A stretch of 64,000 nucleotides of DNA. Source: Chrysoporthe austroafricana. Taxonomy: Eukaryota; Ascomycota; Sordariomycetes; Diaporthales; Cryphonectriaceae. Position numbers and translations under genes: made by a program. Below, in pieces: positions 21,488 to 31,333 of the stretch; position 1 is the first letter of the stretch, and every line of letters begins with the position of its first letter. The stretch spans positions 806,001-870,000 of the forward strand of contig JYIP02000003.1 of the NCBI GenBank assembly GCA_001051155.2, in the 5' to 3' direction. The notes beneath the pieces were generated by a model. That model did not search any database. It was not told where the DNA came from and saw only the letters and a list, made by a program, of their open reading frames with translations.

Positions 21488-22807
21488 GGTGAGAGTGTCA
21501 GGTAGAAGGCGTGGTGAGGTGGTGGTGATTCCAACACGCCGGCACAGATGGCGGCGCCGAAACGATGATATGGATGAGAGACTTGATGCAAATGGTGCAA
21601 GAACTCTTCGTGTGCATGTAGATGAGGAATTGAAGGGTATCTTGCGATGAATGGTGAAGGGTAGATGAAGATGGTTTGGTACAAGAGGGTGTTGCGACGC
21701 GTCCCGACGACAATGAGGTGAACGCGACCGGTGATACGCGATACGAACTCACTAAACCTCCTAGAAGTGAACGGAGGGTATTGTGATATCGATACCGAGA
21801 CGAGTCTGAGTGAAGAACGCGTTGTTGTAGTGCACGCTGCGAACGTTGCCGTTGACAGATGGTTGGTAAGGTGCGCTGAAGATGGAGGTCGCCCGGAGTA
21901 CAGATTGAGTTTGAAGTGAAAATTGTACGATGCGGACTCAGATCATACACAGCAGAAGAATGAACGATTTCACTGAATCGATCCGGGTGCAGGTCGAGAA
22001 AGGAATCAGGAAACTGCCGCTGTGGTTGTGGTTTTTGAAGTGGGCGGTGGTTGTGCGAGTTGGTGGCGAGCGTCGCGTTGGGTGGAAAAGCTGTAGCTAT
22101 TGTCGCGTTGCCCAGACAGTTTTGCACAATGGGTTTTTTGCAGTCCCAGTAGCAGCGATCCAGGCTACCAGAACAGTCCATTGAAGTAGTTCGGCCACAT
22201 TTACAACCAAACTGGTTGAGAAAAACCCAAGTGATGCCGTTGACCGAAGCGATGCCCAGCCCGCCGAAACTTCCAGCCCCAGAGCCCAGAGCATTTCTCT
22301 TCAAACTTGCCCTCTCCAGGCCATCACAAATATTCCAACAGAGTGCACAATGAAACAATGTATATAAAATTGGGGCACAATAGGGAAAAAAGGGCCGGTA
22401 CTCACATGCTCCATATCAAAATCCCTCGTCCGTCGTGGGCCGCGCCCAAGCACGGTCGCAGCACCACCGGTCCGCTCCTCACTACCACGGGCGGAGCTGA
22501 AGTCCGAGCCGTTCTTCAGAGCAGCTTTCTTCGCAGGCTTCGAGTTCTTGTGCATGCTCGCGCGGGCCTGCTCCATAAGCTGTTTAGCAAGCTCCCTGTT
22601 CTCGTCGTTGAACTTGCGGATGCGGTCCTGAGGAACCCAGTCGTCCCAAGAAGCCTTCCACCCCTTGTAGTGAATTTTATACAGGTGCAATCCATCCTCG
22701 CTCGGCTGGACCTCAAGGATCTTAGCTTCGTAGAGCATCTCATGATGGAAGCACAGGACCTTCTCATCCTTGCTGTAGGGCAGGGCGTGTGCCTTAGTTG
22801 GCGCCAT
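18889..22807 (-). CDS. EAF3: Chromatin modification protein EAF3 (chromodomain-MRG), NuA4 / Rpd3S subunit
   Basis: The exons on the minus strand are 22807-22406, 19561-19281, 19218-19121 and 19058-18889 (316 aa, usual for fungal Eaf3). Exon 1 carries the chromo/Tudor-knot domain: KDEKVLCFHHEMLYEAKILE and YKIHYKGWKASWDDWVPQDRIRKF with the aromatic cage residues. It ends RRTRDFDMEH before GTGAGT. The next exon starts EQEESFHSKPSIKL after CAG, phase 0, and opens the MRG domain (LVDDWENVTKNQQLVELP, ILEETIGGLREYFDKALGRVLLYR). This continues through FERLQYAEQL, YGAEHLSRLL, SLPELISQTNMD and NRLREELVKFTNWL. Eaf3 binds methylated H3K36 and tethers acetyltransferase or deacetylase complexes. The oddity is intron 1 (22405-19562, 2844 bases), which hosts a same-strand Zn-cluster ORF. 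It shares a 447-base divergent promoter with NKP2. Confidence 0.9.
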
Positions 22808-23254
22808 CCTTGCTGATTCCCTGAGAAGTCTGTCTCTGCTCGCGTCTAACCAAGCCAAAGAGCAATAGTTTCTAGAGGGGTTCAAGTATTGCAGTTGGGA
22901 GTATCTGACGACGATGTGAGAAAGCGTCGATATCTGACGGTCGCTTGTTGGGGACGGTGGCAGTTTTGAGCACTGGAGTGAGAGTGAGGACAAGGTCAAA
23001 GCAAGTGGTGTCTAGTATTGTATTTGGTGTCACGGGACCAGGCGATTCAGGGGCCCCGAACGCGTCTCGGGAAGGGACGGTTCCTCGCAGCTTCCTCTGT
23101 GTCAAAAGCAAGCAACGGTGAAAAGATCTTCACGAAGGCTTTGATATTATCCCGAGTTGCATCTTGGTCTGCGATTGAATCTTGTCCGTGATTCACGCTC
23201 CGCAATACTTTGCGGGTGGTCCCTCAAATTCCAAATTTACCGCAGGGCAACAAC
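22808..23254. promoter_or_regulatory. Divergent promoter EAF3 / NKP2
   Basis: These 447 bases lie between two start codons facing away from each other and hold no coding frame. No sharp motif is seen. Confidence 0.5.
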
Positions 23255-23895
23255 ATGCCGCCGACTGAAGTGGCGATCCTCACCAACTACCTGCTGGTAC
23301 CGGCGCAGCTACCAGCAATTATTTCACTCAAGGAGTTCACAAAGCTGTTCCCACGCGCCCAGCAGTCGTCACCACGAATCCGAGGGCTGTACCGGGATTT
23401 GCAGATGCAGAGAAACGCGCTCATTGACGATATTGCATCTAACATCGAGCATGAGGCGCAGCGTGGCAAGGTGCTACGTCGCGAAGCTCTAAGGGCAAAG
23501 AGGGAAGCTGAGGGCCAGGAAATGGATGACGAGATAGATATTGAGAGAGCGGTATGTTCTGTTTTATTTTTTCCCCTCAACTTTTAAATGCAATTGGTGA
23601 CTGGGTCTTGGTTGTCTTGCTGACCACAGGACAGCTTTACGGTCCGGCTTCCGGCGCTACAGGCCTGAAGCACAACATCAACTCCATCGTCCCAGAACTG
23701 GACGGCGCCGCAGAGGAGCTGGACGCTGTAGTCAAGAGCCTCGAGGATGAAGAGACCGAGTTGCTACAGTCAATTAGACAGACTGTCGGCAGCATGAGCG
23801 ATCTCCGCTATGGCCGACTCTCAAACGCGCAGTTGAGCAAGCAAGTCCTTGATGGGCTACAGACGGTCCAGGAGACATGCGAAGCAAGGAAATGA
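23255..23895 (+). CDS. NKP2: Inner kinetochore protein, Cnl2/NKP2 family
   Basis: The exons are 23255-23551 and 23635-23895 (185 aa). The Cnl2/NKP2 pattern is clear: MPPTEVAILTNYLLVPAQLP, then AIISLKEFTKLFP, SSPRIRGLYRDLQMQR and a long charged helix (IDDIASNIEHEAQRGKVLRR). A second coiled segment (ELDGAAEELDAVVKSLEDEE) ends the protein. The family is part of the fungal CCAN at centromeres. The acceptor at 23634 keeps frame; an AG five bases earlier would hit a stop. The upstream in-frame extension has only a TTG start, so ATG 23255 is chosen. It is divergent from EAF3 and convergent with the next gene 187 bases away. Confidence 0.85.
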
Positions 23896-24082
23896 AATAT
23901 CCATGGCCCGACGAGGGGCATATCCTATCATGCAAAACAGCTCTATATTACCTATGCCTAGGGCGCCTATGGCCCGCACAGCCAACAATACGCAAATCAG
24001 AGGAGCCTTCCCGCCCATACAGATATCACATCATCACCTCATCCATGCGTCGCTTCTTTTTCCGACCCCCCTCAACGATGCT

Positions 24083-25034
24083 TCACCGAGAGCCCCAAGC
24101 ATCTCCTGCAGGAGCACCACGGCGTGGCGCTGCGCCCTGAGGAGCTGCAGCCGCTTGAGCTGCAGCCGCGGGACGACCTTGCGGAGCCATACGCCGGTTC
24201 CTATTCGGAATTAGCACGTCATTCAATCTAGCTACGGGTGGCACAGGCTACTCACATCATCGTACGGCTAATGAAAGAGACCCCCAACATCATAGCCCAG
24301 CTAGGCACAACACCCAATCCCCAGAGAAGATAGGCGACAGGCACGGCGAGGCCGTACTTGGCAAGCTCGCCATCAAAGGGGTGAAAGTACCCCTCCTTCT
24401 TCTTGAATTGGCTCTTGTCCTCGCGGGTCTTGTATAGCTCCACGAAAGTGTCAGGGGTCGTGGTGGCGGTCAGGTTGATGCGCTTGACGTAGATATCGAT
24501 GGGCGCTGGCTCGGGTAGCATCTCGACGAGATAGATGGTGCCGGCGCCGGCGGACCAGACATTGCAGAGGATAGGCTGATCGTCGCAGTTGATGTAGCCG
24601 ACATGAGGCGCATCGGGGAGGACGGCGAGCTTGGCGGCGGACTGGTTGAAGGCAGTCTCGACGCCCAGGCAGTGGCCTGGAGGGGGGATGTACACTTAGC
24701 TCCAGGAGCAATCGAGGCATTTCTAGAGGGCCAACATACCAAAGCAAGTCTTGTTGCGACCGGTAACAAAGATCATCCACTCCTCCGGCGTCGTAGACTG
24801 GGCAGTGACGGGCGAGTACAGGGTCTCCTTCCAATTGGACAGAGTCAAGACGTGCATCTTCATCTCGCCAACCTTGGCCTCCGCAGCGCCCACGGGATCA
24901 TGTTTGTTGGGGTTTGGTAGATACGATCCGAACTGGCCGAGGAAGTTCTGGAATTGAGCCTGGTACTGCTCGAAGCCCTGCGCCACCGCGAGCGAGGGCA
25001 GGACCGAGAGAACCGAGAATGCCGAGAAGCGCAT
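24083..25034 (-). CDS. Thioredoxin-like ER membrane protein, function unknown
   Basis: The exons on the minus strand are 25034-24740, 24676-24256 and 24200-24083 (277 aa). Residues 1-18 form a signal peptide (MRFSAFSVLSVLPSLAVA). The lumenal part has LPNPNKHDPVGAAEAKVGE, a strand-rich segment NWKETLYSPV and TPEEWMIFVTGRNKTCFGHC. In the last of these C97 and C101 (C-x3-C) sit where a thioredoxin-like fold has its redox pair, and intron 1 splits the codon between them. WSAGAGTIYLVEML and a YFHPFDGELAKYG segment follow, then one membrane span (LAVPVAYLLWGLGVVPSWAMMLGV) and a short basic, Ala/Pro-rich tail. I know this as a conserved fungal protein but not its function. It shares a 494-base divergent region with the CENP-Q-like gene. 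Confidence 0.75.
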
Positions 25035-25528
25035 TTTGCTTGTACGCTATCTGTATATGAAGACAAGGAAAGCCTCGGCGCAGAAGAACAGAAAATGGGA
25101 GATCTCCGGTGTTGAAGGCCTACAGGAGGGGAGGGGAAAAGAAAAGGTTGAGGCCGGAACGGTTCCAGAGCTGTTGGCAGGATTCCCTCCCAGGGTGTGA
25201 GAAAGAGCTAGGCAGATCCCAGGGTGATGTAAACAGGCAAGGGAGCGTGAGGGGACGACATCAGCTGGGAACGGCAGTATTGTCGTCTCTTCTTTTCTCC
25301 GGACAATCTTGGCTCGGCCCTCATATCTACAGCAACATCTTTCCAAATAGCAGCTATATCACCCGACGAGAAATGTCACGACAGCTGGCTCGATGCTCGG
25401 CCTTATCGTGAGGCATTCCAGGGACGCCACCCCTGTCCGCGCGTTGCCTAGGAAGCCAGTAATACTGCTTGTTGTGGTTTAGCCTGCTTGTTTCTCGTTC
25501 CTACGTCGCAGTCCGAGGTCCTGTACCT
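25035..25528. promoter_or_regulatory. Divergent promoter region (thioredoxin-like / CENP-Q-like genes)
   Basis: These 494 bases lie between two outward-facing start codons and hold no coding frame. Confidence 0.45.
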
Positions 25529-27538
25529 ATGGTCCAACCTACCTTCGCTGCCACAGTAAAAGGCGGATTGTGTCTTCCCACAACGCCGTATGAGCCGCAC
25601 AATGGTAAGCGCACTCTTTTCATATACTTGCACGCCATCTGACATGAATATGGGCCTCCAAGCCCCCAGATCAAAAGCGCAAACGCGGTCGGCCATCAGG
25701 CGCGTCCAAGCCCGCTCAAGACGCGTCGAGGCAAGAAGCCGCTGAGGACCATGACAACCAAGACGCTGAGGAGGAGGCGCGGCCCAAGAAACGAGGTCGG
25801 AAGGCTAATCAACGGGAGCCTGCTACCACTTCGGCACCCGAGGAGCAGGATGCCTCTGCGCAACGTAGGGGGGGAGGTCGGCCGCCTAAGGGCGAGAAGC
25901 ACAACGCGGACGCAGAGGCCGAGCACACTTCCGAGACACAGGGCAAGGGCGCCAGACAAAGACAGCATGACATGGCAAATGGCAACATTCGATCCGCGAG
26001 GGGAAAGGGGAAGGCAGTGGAGGTGACAGCGGACGAGACAAGACCAGACCACCCGCCGCAACAGAGCTCGAGCCCTCCTGACGATCCCAGCCAAATGCCG
26101 GCCCCTCCACAGCGATCGCGGAAAGAGCCCGAAGCTGAACCGCCTAGTTCATCACCGAAACGAAGTGGAAGGGGGCGACGGACACGGGATTTGGATACGG
26201 TGTTTGGCAGGTCTCGTCAGAGCCATGGACAAGAGGCGGAGCCTACAACAGCCGCGAAGAAGAATAAGCCTCAAAAGCCGCCAGATGTATCACAGGACAA
26301 GACAGGTACCCCTAATACGCGGAAACAAGGACCTACGGCAAGCGACAGCATGACGAAGAAGCGTCGCGGGCGGCCACGGCTGGAGAGGAACGACAGTCCC
26401 GGAGAGGGCTCGTCTGGGCCGAGAAAGACCAAGCAAGTAAAGAGTCAGCCCAGGACAACAGAAGGGGCGCGGGCCGAAGCTATGGATCGAGCTGAGGAAG
26501 CTACGCAGCCAAAGCGTCGAGGCCGCCCACGGACTTCCAATGTATCAGCACATGTTCCAGACCATGATCAGCCATCCCCGTCCCACGCAACTCCGAAGAA
26601 GGCCAGACGGGGCGCACCACGGACTGAAAGACCAGAGCCGGAGGCTGAAGAATCGACAAGCCCAGAACCCGAGAGAGAACAACAGCTACCATTTCGACAC
26701 CTCAAAGAGATTATACGTAGCATCCCACGGTCCACGATCGAAGACAAGTGGGCCCCTCTTGATCCTCCGTCCATCAACATCGTCAGTGCGATCTTGGCCG
26801 ACGCACAACGACCTGTCCTTCTCAACCTACAAGATACCAATCAGCGCCGCCAGCACGCCTCATCAGCCTTGGCACAGGTATCGCAGCGACTACGTGGCAA
26901 ACTGATGAGAGGCTTTCCTTTTCCAGCTCCCACCGCCGTAACAACCACACGCGGCAACTCCGGCAGCCACGAGGAAGATCTTGACTTCGAGCGGACGGTG
27001 GATGCAACCCAGACCCTTGAGAATACTCTGAACCCGCTACTGCACTCCGTCAGCTTGCTGCAGAAGGAGATCCAAAAGGAGGAGGATGCGCTGGCAAAGG
27101 ACTACGATCATCTGCACAAGCTGGAGGCCAACGCGAAGCGTGAGGCTAAGGAATGGAAGGAGAAGGCGAGGAGGGAGCATGTCCTTGCGCCTGGTGTGAA
27201 ATCGAAGGGCAGAGGTGATGATGATTTCAGGGACACCTCAGAACTTGTGTCGACGCTCGAGGGTGAAATCTTGGGCGGACTCTTTAAGGTACGTTTCCTG
27301 AGCACCGCAGTCGGTCCTGATCAAGCACTAATGATGATTGTATTGGATACAGGACCTGCAACACGAGGAACTCGCCTCCCTCTCTAAACAGATCGGGAGC
27401 CATATGGAGAGCTTGAAAGGCAACCTGCAGCAGATCGGCGGCGTCGTACCTGCTATCACCAAGAGCAAGGCGGCCTTACAGCAGGTGTTGCTAAAGCATC
27501 TGGATGACGAACAGTATGAAAGTGTTCTGCTTGGGTAG
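25529..27538 (+). CDS. CENP-Q / Fta7-like kinetochore protein with AT-hooks
   Basis: The exons are 25529-25604, 25670-27288 and 27353-27538 (626 aa). The N-terminal half is disordered and rich in AT-hook motifs: KRGRPSG at about 30-36, KKRGRK, GGRPPKG, KRRGRPRLE and KRRGRPRTS. The C-terminal half is the CENP-Q part: LKEIIRSIPRSTIEDKWAPL, SINIVSAILADAQRPVL, SALAQVSQRLRGKL, then coiled coils (TLNPLLHSVSLLQKEIQKEE and LQHEELASLSKQIGSHMESL). CENP-Q partners CENP-U in the COMA-type inner kinetochore complex. The start exon is the least certain part: ATG 25529 gives 25 codons that splice in phase onto DQKRKRGRPS, the motif where I expect the family to begin. Two genes away lies another CCAN subunit (NKP2). 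Confidence 0.78.
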
Positions 27539-28831
27539 GGTATTGGCGTTCTCTGGGCTTGTGATACCACGGGTTGATTTTTATGACTGTACGAATTACT
27601 ACTACGTATGTATGATCTGTCACCGATCTGCAAGGTTTCCAAAGGAAGAAGGCTGAGGGCTGTGGCGAGTCAGACCAAGTAAGTCCCTTGCGTGACGATC
27701 CGATTCCGCAGCTACGGAGTACATGGTGTGGGATCATGGTGCCAATGAGGAAACGACCAGGAAAGGAGACATGGGGAGGTGAACATGAACGACAAATCTG
27801 TATGTCGAGCATTAGCCCTGTCCGCCTTCCCTGAGATACTCCGTGAAAGAAGTAAACGCGGAGGGAAGGAAAAAGCCATGCGGCAGAAGGAAGAAAAGAA
27901 ACAGAAAAAGTCTCCGAGCTCTCGAGTTCGGCGACCTGCTGCTCATCGGCTCCGTCGTGGGACTTGAAAGTTCGGCGGGCCGGAGTCCGGAGCAGTGAGG
28001 ACGAGGACCCGCAGTCAGATCCTGCAGGCTGTGGCAGGGCAGAGTGCGGGAGAGAGACGGCGTACTGTATCAATTGCACCATCGTGACGGCGTTTGACCT
28101 CAATCTCGAGCACTATGGTCTTGCGAGTAGGGCCTCGCCAACATGCAACGTGCTCGTCAGCCGCCTCACGGTGCCAGTACATGTGGGATCCCTGCACAGC
28201 TATCGCGCTGAAAAACTCTTTCGCAGCGCAAATGTCACCGGCCGTGCAGGGACTGGCGCACCCGTGGGGAGCCTGAGCTACCCCTCAATCCAGACCCTCC
28301 AGACCCTCCCCCCTGCCCCTCGGCGGCTTTTACCCCTCCACTACTGGTATCTACGCGCTGCTGCACTAGGCTGGGAGCGGGTTCGGACTGTGTGCTGCGC
28401 TGCTCTGACGGTGCTGCTAGTGCTCCCTTGCAAGCTCGAGCTGTCCTATCTCCATACCACACCGCTCGGCCATTTTGGCCGTGTCATGCACACAAGTACT
28501 ACTAATAAGTGGCTTGCCCTTTCTTTTTCCTCCTTCTCTTCCCTTCCTCTCTTCTTCCAACCGTCCATCCCACCCTCACTCACCATTCCTCCCCTCTTCT
28601 CTCCTGCACCTCTCTTATCAAGGACGTGGAGAGTCGAAACAGGCCTGCGCCTCCCCATTTACCTGTATGTGACAGCCCGCTGTGCCCGAGTCTGAGGCCT
28701 CCGTCTCAACATAATCTTAGCTGCCGGACCTAGGCAGAATTTTGCAAGCACATGTGCTGACCCTCTTCCACCCTTAGGCATCCTAAGAAGTGGCCAGTTG
28801 TCCGGTCGGGTCCTCCGCGACGTCAGCAAAG
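27539..28831. other. Intergenic region and leader of MET6
   Basis: No gene is seen. Positions 28520-28620 are strongly pyrimidine-rich (cttctcttcccttcctctct and similar), which fits a core promoter or leader for the highly expressed methionine synthase gene. I found no exact TGACTCA (general amino-acid control) site by eye. Confidence 0.45.
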
Positions 28832-31333
28832 ATGGTTCAGTCCGCCATTCTCGGTTTCCCTCGCATGGGAGTCAACCGTGACCTGAAGAAGGCGACCGAG
28901 GCTTGTCAGTCACCCTTCAGAAAAAATTCTGCTTGCCTGCCTCGATCAGCTCCATCGCGGGGTAGTGAGACATCAGGAAGAGGCTTACTAACGAGGGAGT
29001 ACAGACTGGGGTGGCAAGATCTCTCAAGAGGAGCTCCTCGCCGAGGCCAAGAGGCTGCGGCTCGCCCACTGGAAGATCCAGAAGGATGCTGGCGTCGACC
29101 TCATCCCCTCCAACGACTTCGCCCTGTACGACCAGGTCCTCAGCCACATCCAAGACTTTGGTGTAGGTGCCACCCTCCCCGCACACAACGCTCCGCCGTT
29201 GTGCAAGGGCCGTTGTGCAAGGGCCGTTGTGCAAGGGCTGTGTGCTGACTTTCTTGCTTCCAGGCTGTCCCCGAGCGCTACTCCAGCGCCGGCCTGAACA
29301 CCGTCGATGAATACTTCGCTATGGGTCGTGGCCACCAGAAGGATGGCGTCGATGTTCCTTCTCTGGAGATGGTGAAGTGGTTTGACTCCAACTACCACTA
29401 CGTCAAGCCCACCCTGCAGGACAACCAGAGCTTCAAGCTGGCTGCCAACCCCAAGGCGGTCGTTGAGTTCCTCGAGGCCAAGGAGGCTGGCATCGCCACC
29501 CGTCCCGTCCTCGTTGGTCCCGTCTCCTTCCTGCACCTCGGCAAGGCCGACCGTGGCCAGTCCGTGGACCCCATCGACCTCCTCGAGAAGCTCCTGCCCG
29601 TCTACGAGGAGCTCCTCGCCAAGCTGAAGCAGGCTGGCGCCAACACCGTCCAGATTGATGAGCCCGTCCTCGTCCTGGACCTGCCTGCCAAGACCAAGGC
29701 CGCCTTCAAGACCGCCTACGGGAAGTTCGCCGGCCTGGGCAGCAAGATTCCCCAGCTCGTGTTCACCACCTACTTCGGTGACATCGTCCACAACCTCGAG
29801 GCTGTGCCCAAGGACGTGTACGCTGTGCACGTCGATCTTGTCCGCAACCCTGAGCAGCTGAACACCGTCATTGGCGCCATTGGCTCCAAGACTATCCTGT
29901 CTGCCGGTGTTGTCGACGGCCGAAACATCTGGAAGACCAACTTCAAGCGTGCCATCGAGACCGTCGAGGCCGCTACCCAGAAGCTGGGCGCTGACCGCGT
30001 GATCGTCGCCACCTCCTCTTCCCTCCTGCACACTCCCCACACCCTGGCCAGCGAGAAGAAGCTGGACCCCGAGATTGCCGACTGGTTCTCCTTCGCTAGC
30101 GAGAAGGCCGTCGAGCTGGCAATCATCGCCAAGGCTGTCACTGAGGGCCCCGCTTCCGTTCGCGAGCAGCTTGAGGCCAACGCCAAGTCCGTCCAGGCCC
30201 GCGCCACCTCCAAGCGCACCAACGACCCTGCCGTCAAGGAGCGCCAGGCCAAGATTGCTGCCTCCGACTACAACCGCAAGTCTGAGTTCGCCGTGCGTCT
30301 CGCTCAGCAGGAGAAGAAGCTGAACCTGCCTCTGTTCCCCACCACGACCATTGGTTCTTTCCCCCAGACCAAGGAGATTCGCCAGCAGCGCGCCAAGTTC
30401 ACCAAGGGCGAGATCACTGCTGCCGAGTATGAGAAGTTCATCGAGAAGGAGATCGAGGACAACGTCAAGATTCAGGAGGAGCTTGGCCTTGACGTCTTCG
30501 TGCACGGTGAGCCTGAGCGTAACGACATGGTGCAGTTCTTCGGCGAGCAGCTGAAGGGATACGCTTTCACCACCCACGCTTGGGTCCAGAGCTACGGTTC
30601 CCGTTGCGTGCGTCCCCCCATCATCGTCGGTGACGTCTCTCGTCCCGCCTCTATGACCGTCAAGGAGTCCAAGTACGCTGTGTCTGTCTCCAAGAAGCCC
30701 ATGAAGGGCATGTTGACTGGACCCGTCACCTGCCTGCGGTGGTCTTTCCCTCGTGACGACGTTCACCAGTCCGTCCAGGCCGAGCAGCTGGCTCTGGCTC
30801 TCCGTGACGAGGTCGTCGACCTCGAGAAGGCTGGCATCGACGTCATCCAGGTCGATGAGCCCGCCCTCCGTGAGGGTCTGCCTCTGCGCGCTGGCAAGGA
30901 GCGTGAGGCCTACCTGGATTGGGCCGTCAAGGCCTTCCGCCTGTCCACCACTGGCGTCGAGGATGCCACCCAGATCCACTCTCACTTCTGCTACTCCGAG
31001 TTCCAGGACTTCTTCCACGCCATCGCGGCTCTGGATGCCGATGTCCTGTCCATCGAGAACAGCAAGTCTGACGCCAAGCTGCTGACGGTCTTCGTCGACT
31101 CTCAGTACCCTCGCCACATTGGTCCTGGTGTCTACGACATCCACTCTCCCCGTGTGCCCAGCGAGCAGGAGATCAAGGACCGCATCGAGGAGATGCTGCA
31201 GTACCTGCGCCCTGACCAGCTCTGGATCAACCCTGACTGTGGCCTGAAGACCCGTCAGTGGAAGGAGACCAAGGAGGCGCTCCTCAACATGGTCAGCGCT
31301 GCCAAGCACTTCCGTGCCAAGTACGCGAAGTAA
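28832..31333 (+). CDS. MET6: Cobalamin-independent methionine synthase
   Basis: The exons are 28832-28904, 29005-29162 and 29264-31333 (766 aa, the standard length). It transfers a methyl group from polyglutamylated 5-methyl-THF to homocysteine in the cytosol. The MetE pattern is complete: LGFPRMGVNRDLKKATEA, YWGGKIS, then the C-terminal catalytic barrel starting LPLFPTTTIGSFPQTKEIR, with DVFVHGEPERNDMVQFF, DVIQVDEPALREGLPLR, the zinc ligands in IHSHFCYS (H651, C653) and NPDCGLKTR (C736). The GC-ending codon choice is extreme, as for a highly expressed gene, and produces long antisense ORFs. Intron 2 contains an exact tandem repeat (see 29197). Confidence 0.97.
29197..29238. repeat. Three exact 14-bp tandem copies inside MET6 intron 2
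   Basis: cgttgtgcaagggc occurs three times back to back (29197, 29211, 29225). It fills much of the 101-base intron between donor 29163 and acceptor 29263. Confidence 0.95.

Noticed and set aside
21498..22358. 286-codon minus-strand ORF between the EAF3 exon and the Zn-cluster ORF
   Set aside because: Composition is random-like (Ser/His/Cys/Thr) with no domain; it is more likely leader and promoter of the nested ORF.
23630..23634. Earlier 3' splice site for NKP2 intron
   Set aside because: Using the AG at 23628-23629 leads to a stop after 12 codons; the AG at 23633-23634 keeps the family sequence.
29197..29238. CRISPR-like repeat
   Set aside because: The units are directly adjacent with no spacers, inside a eukaryotic intron.
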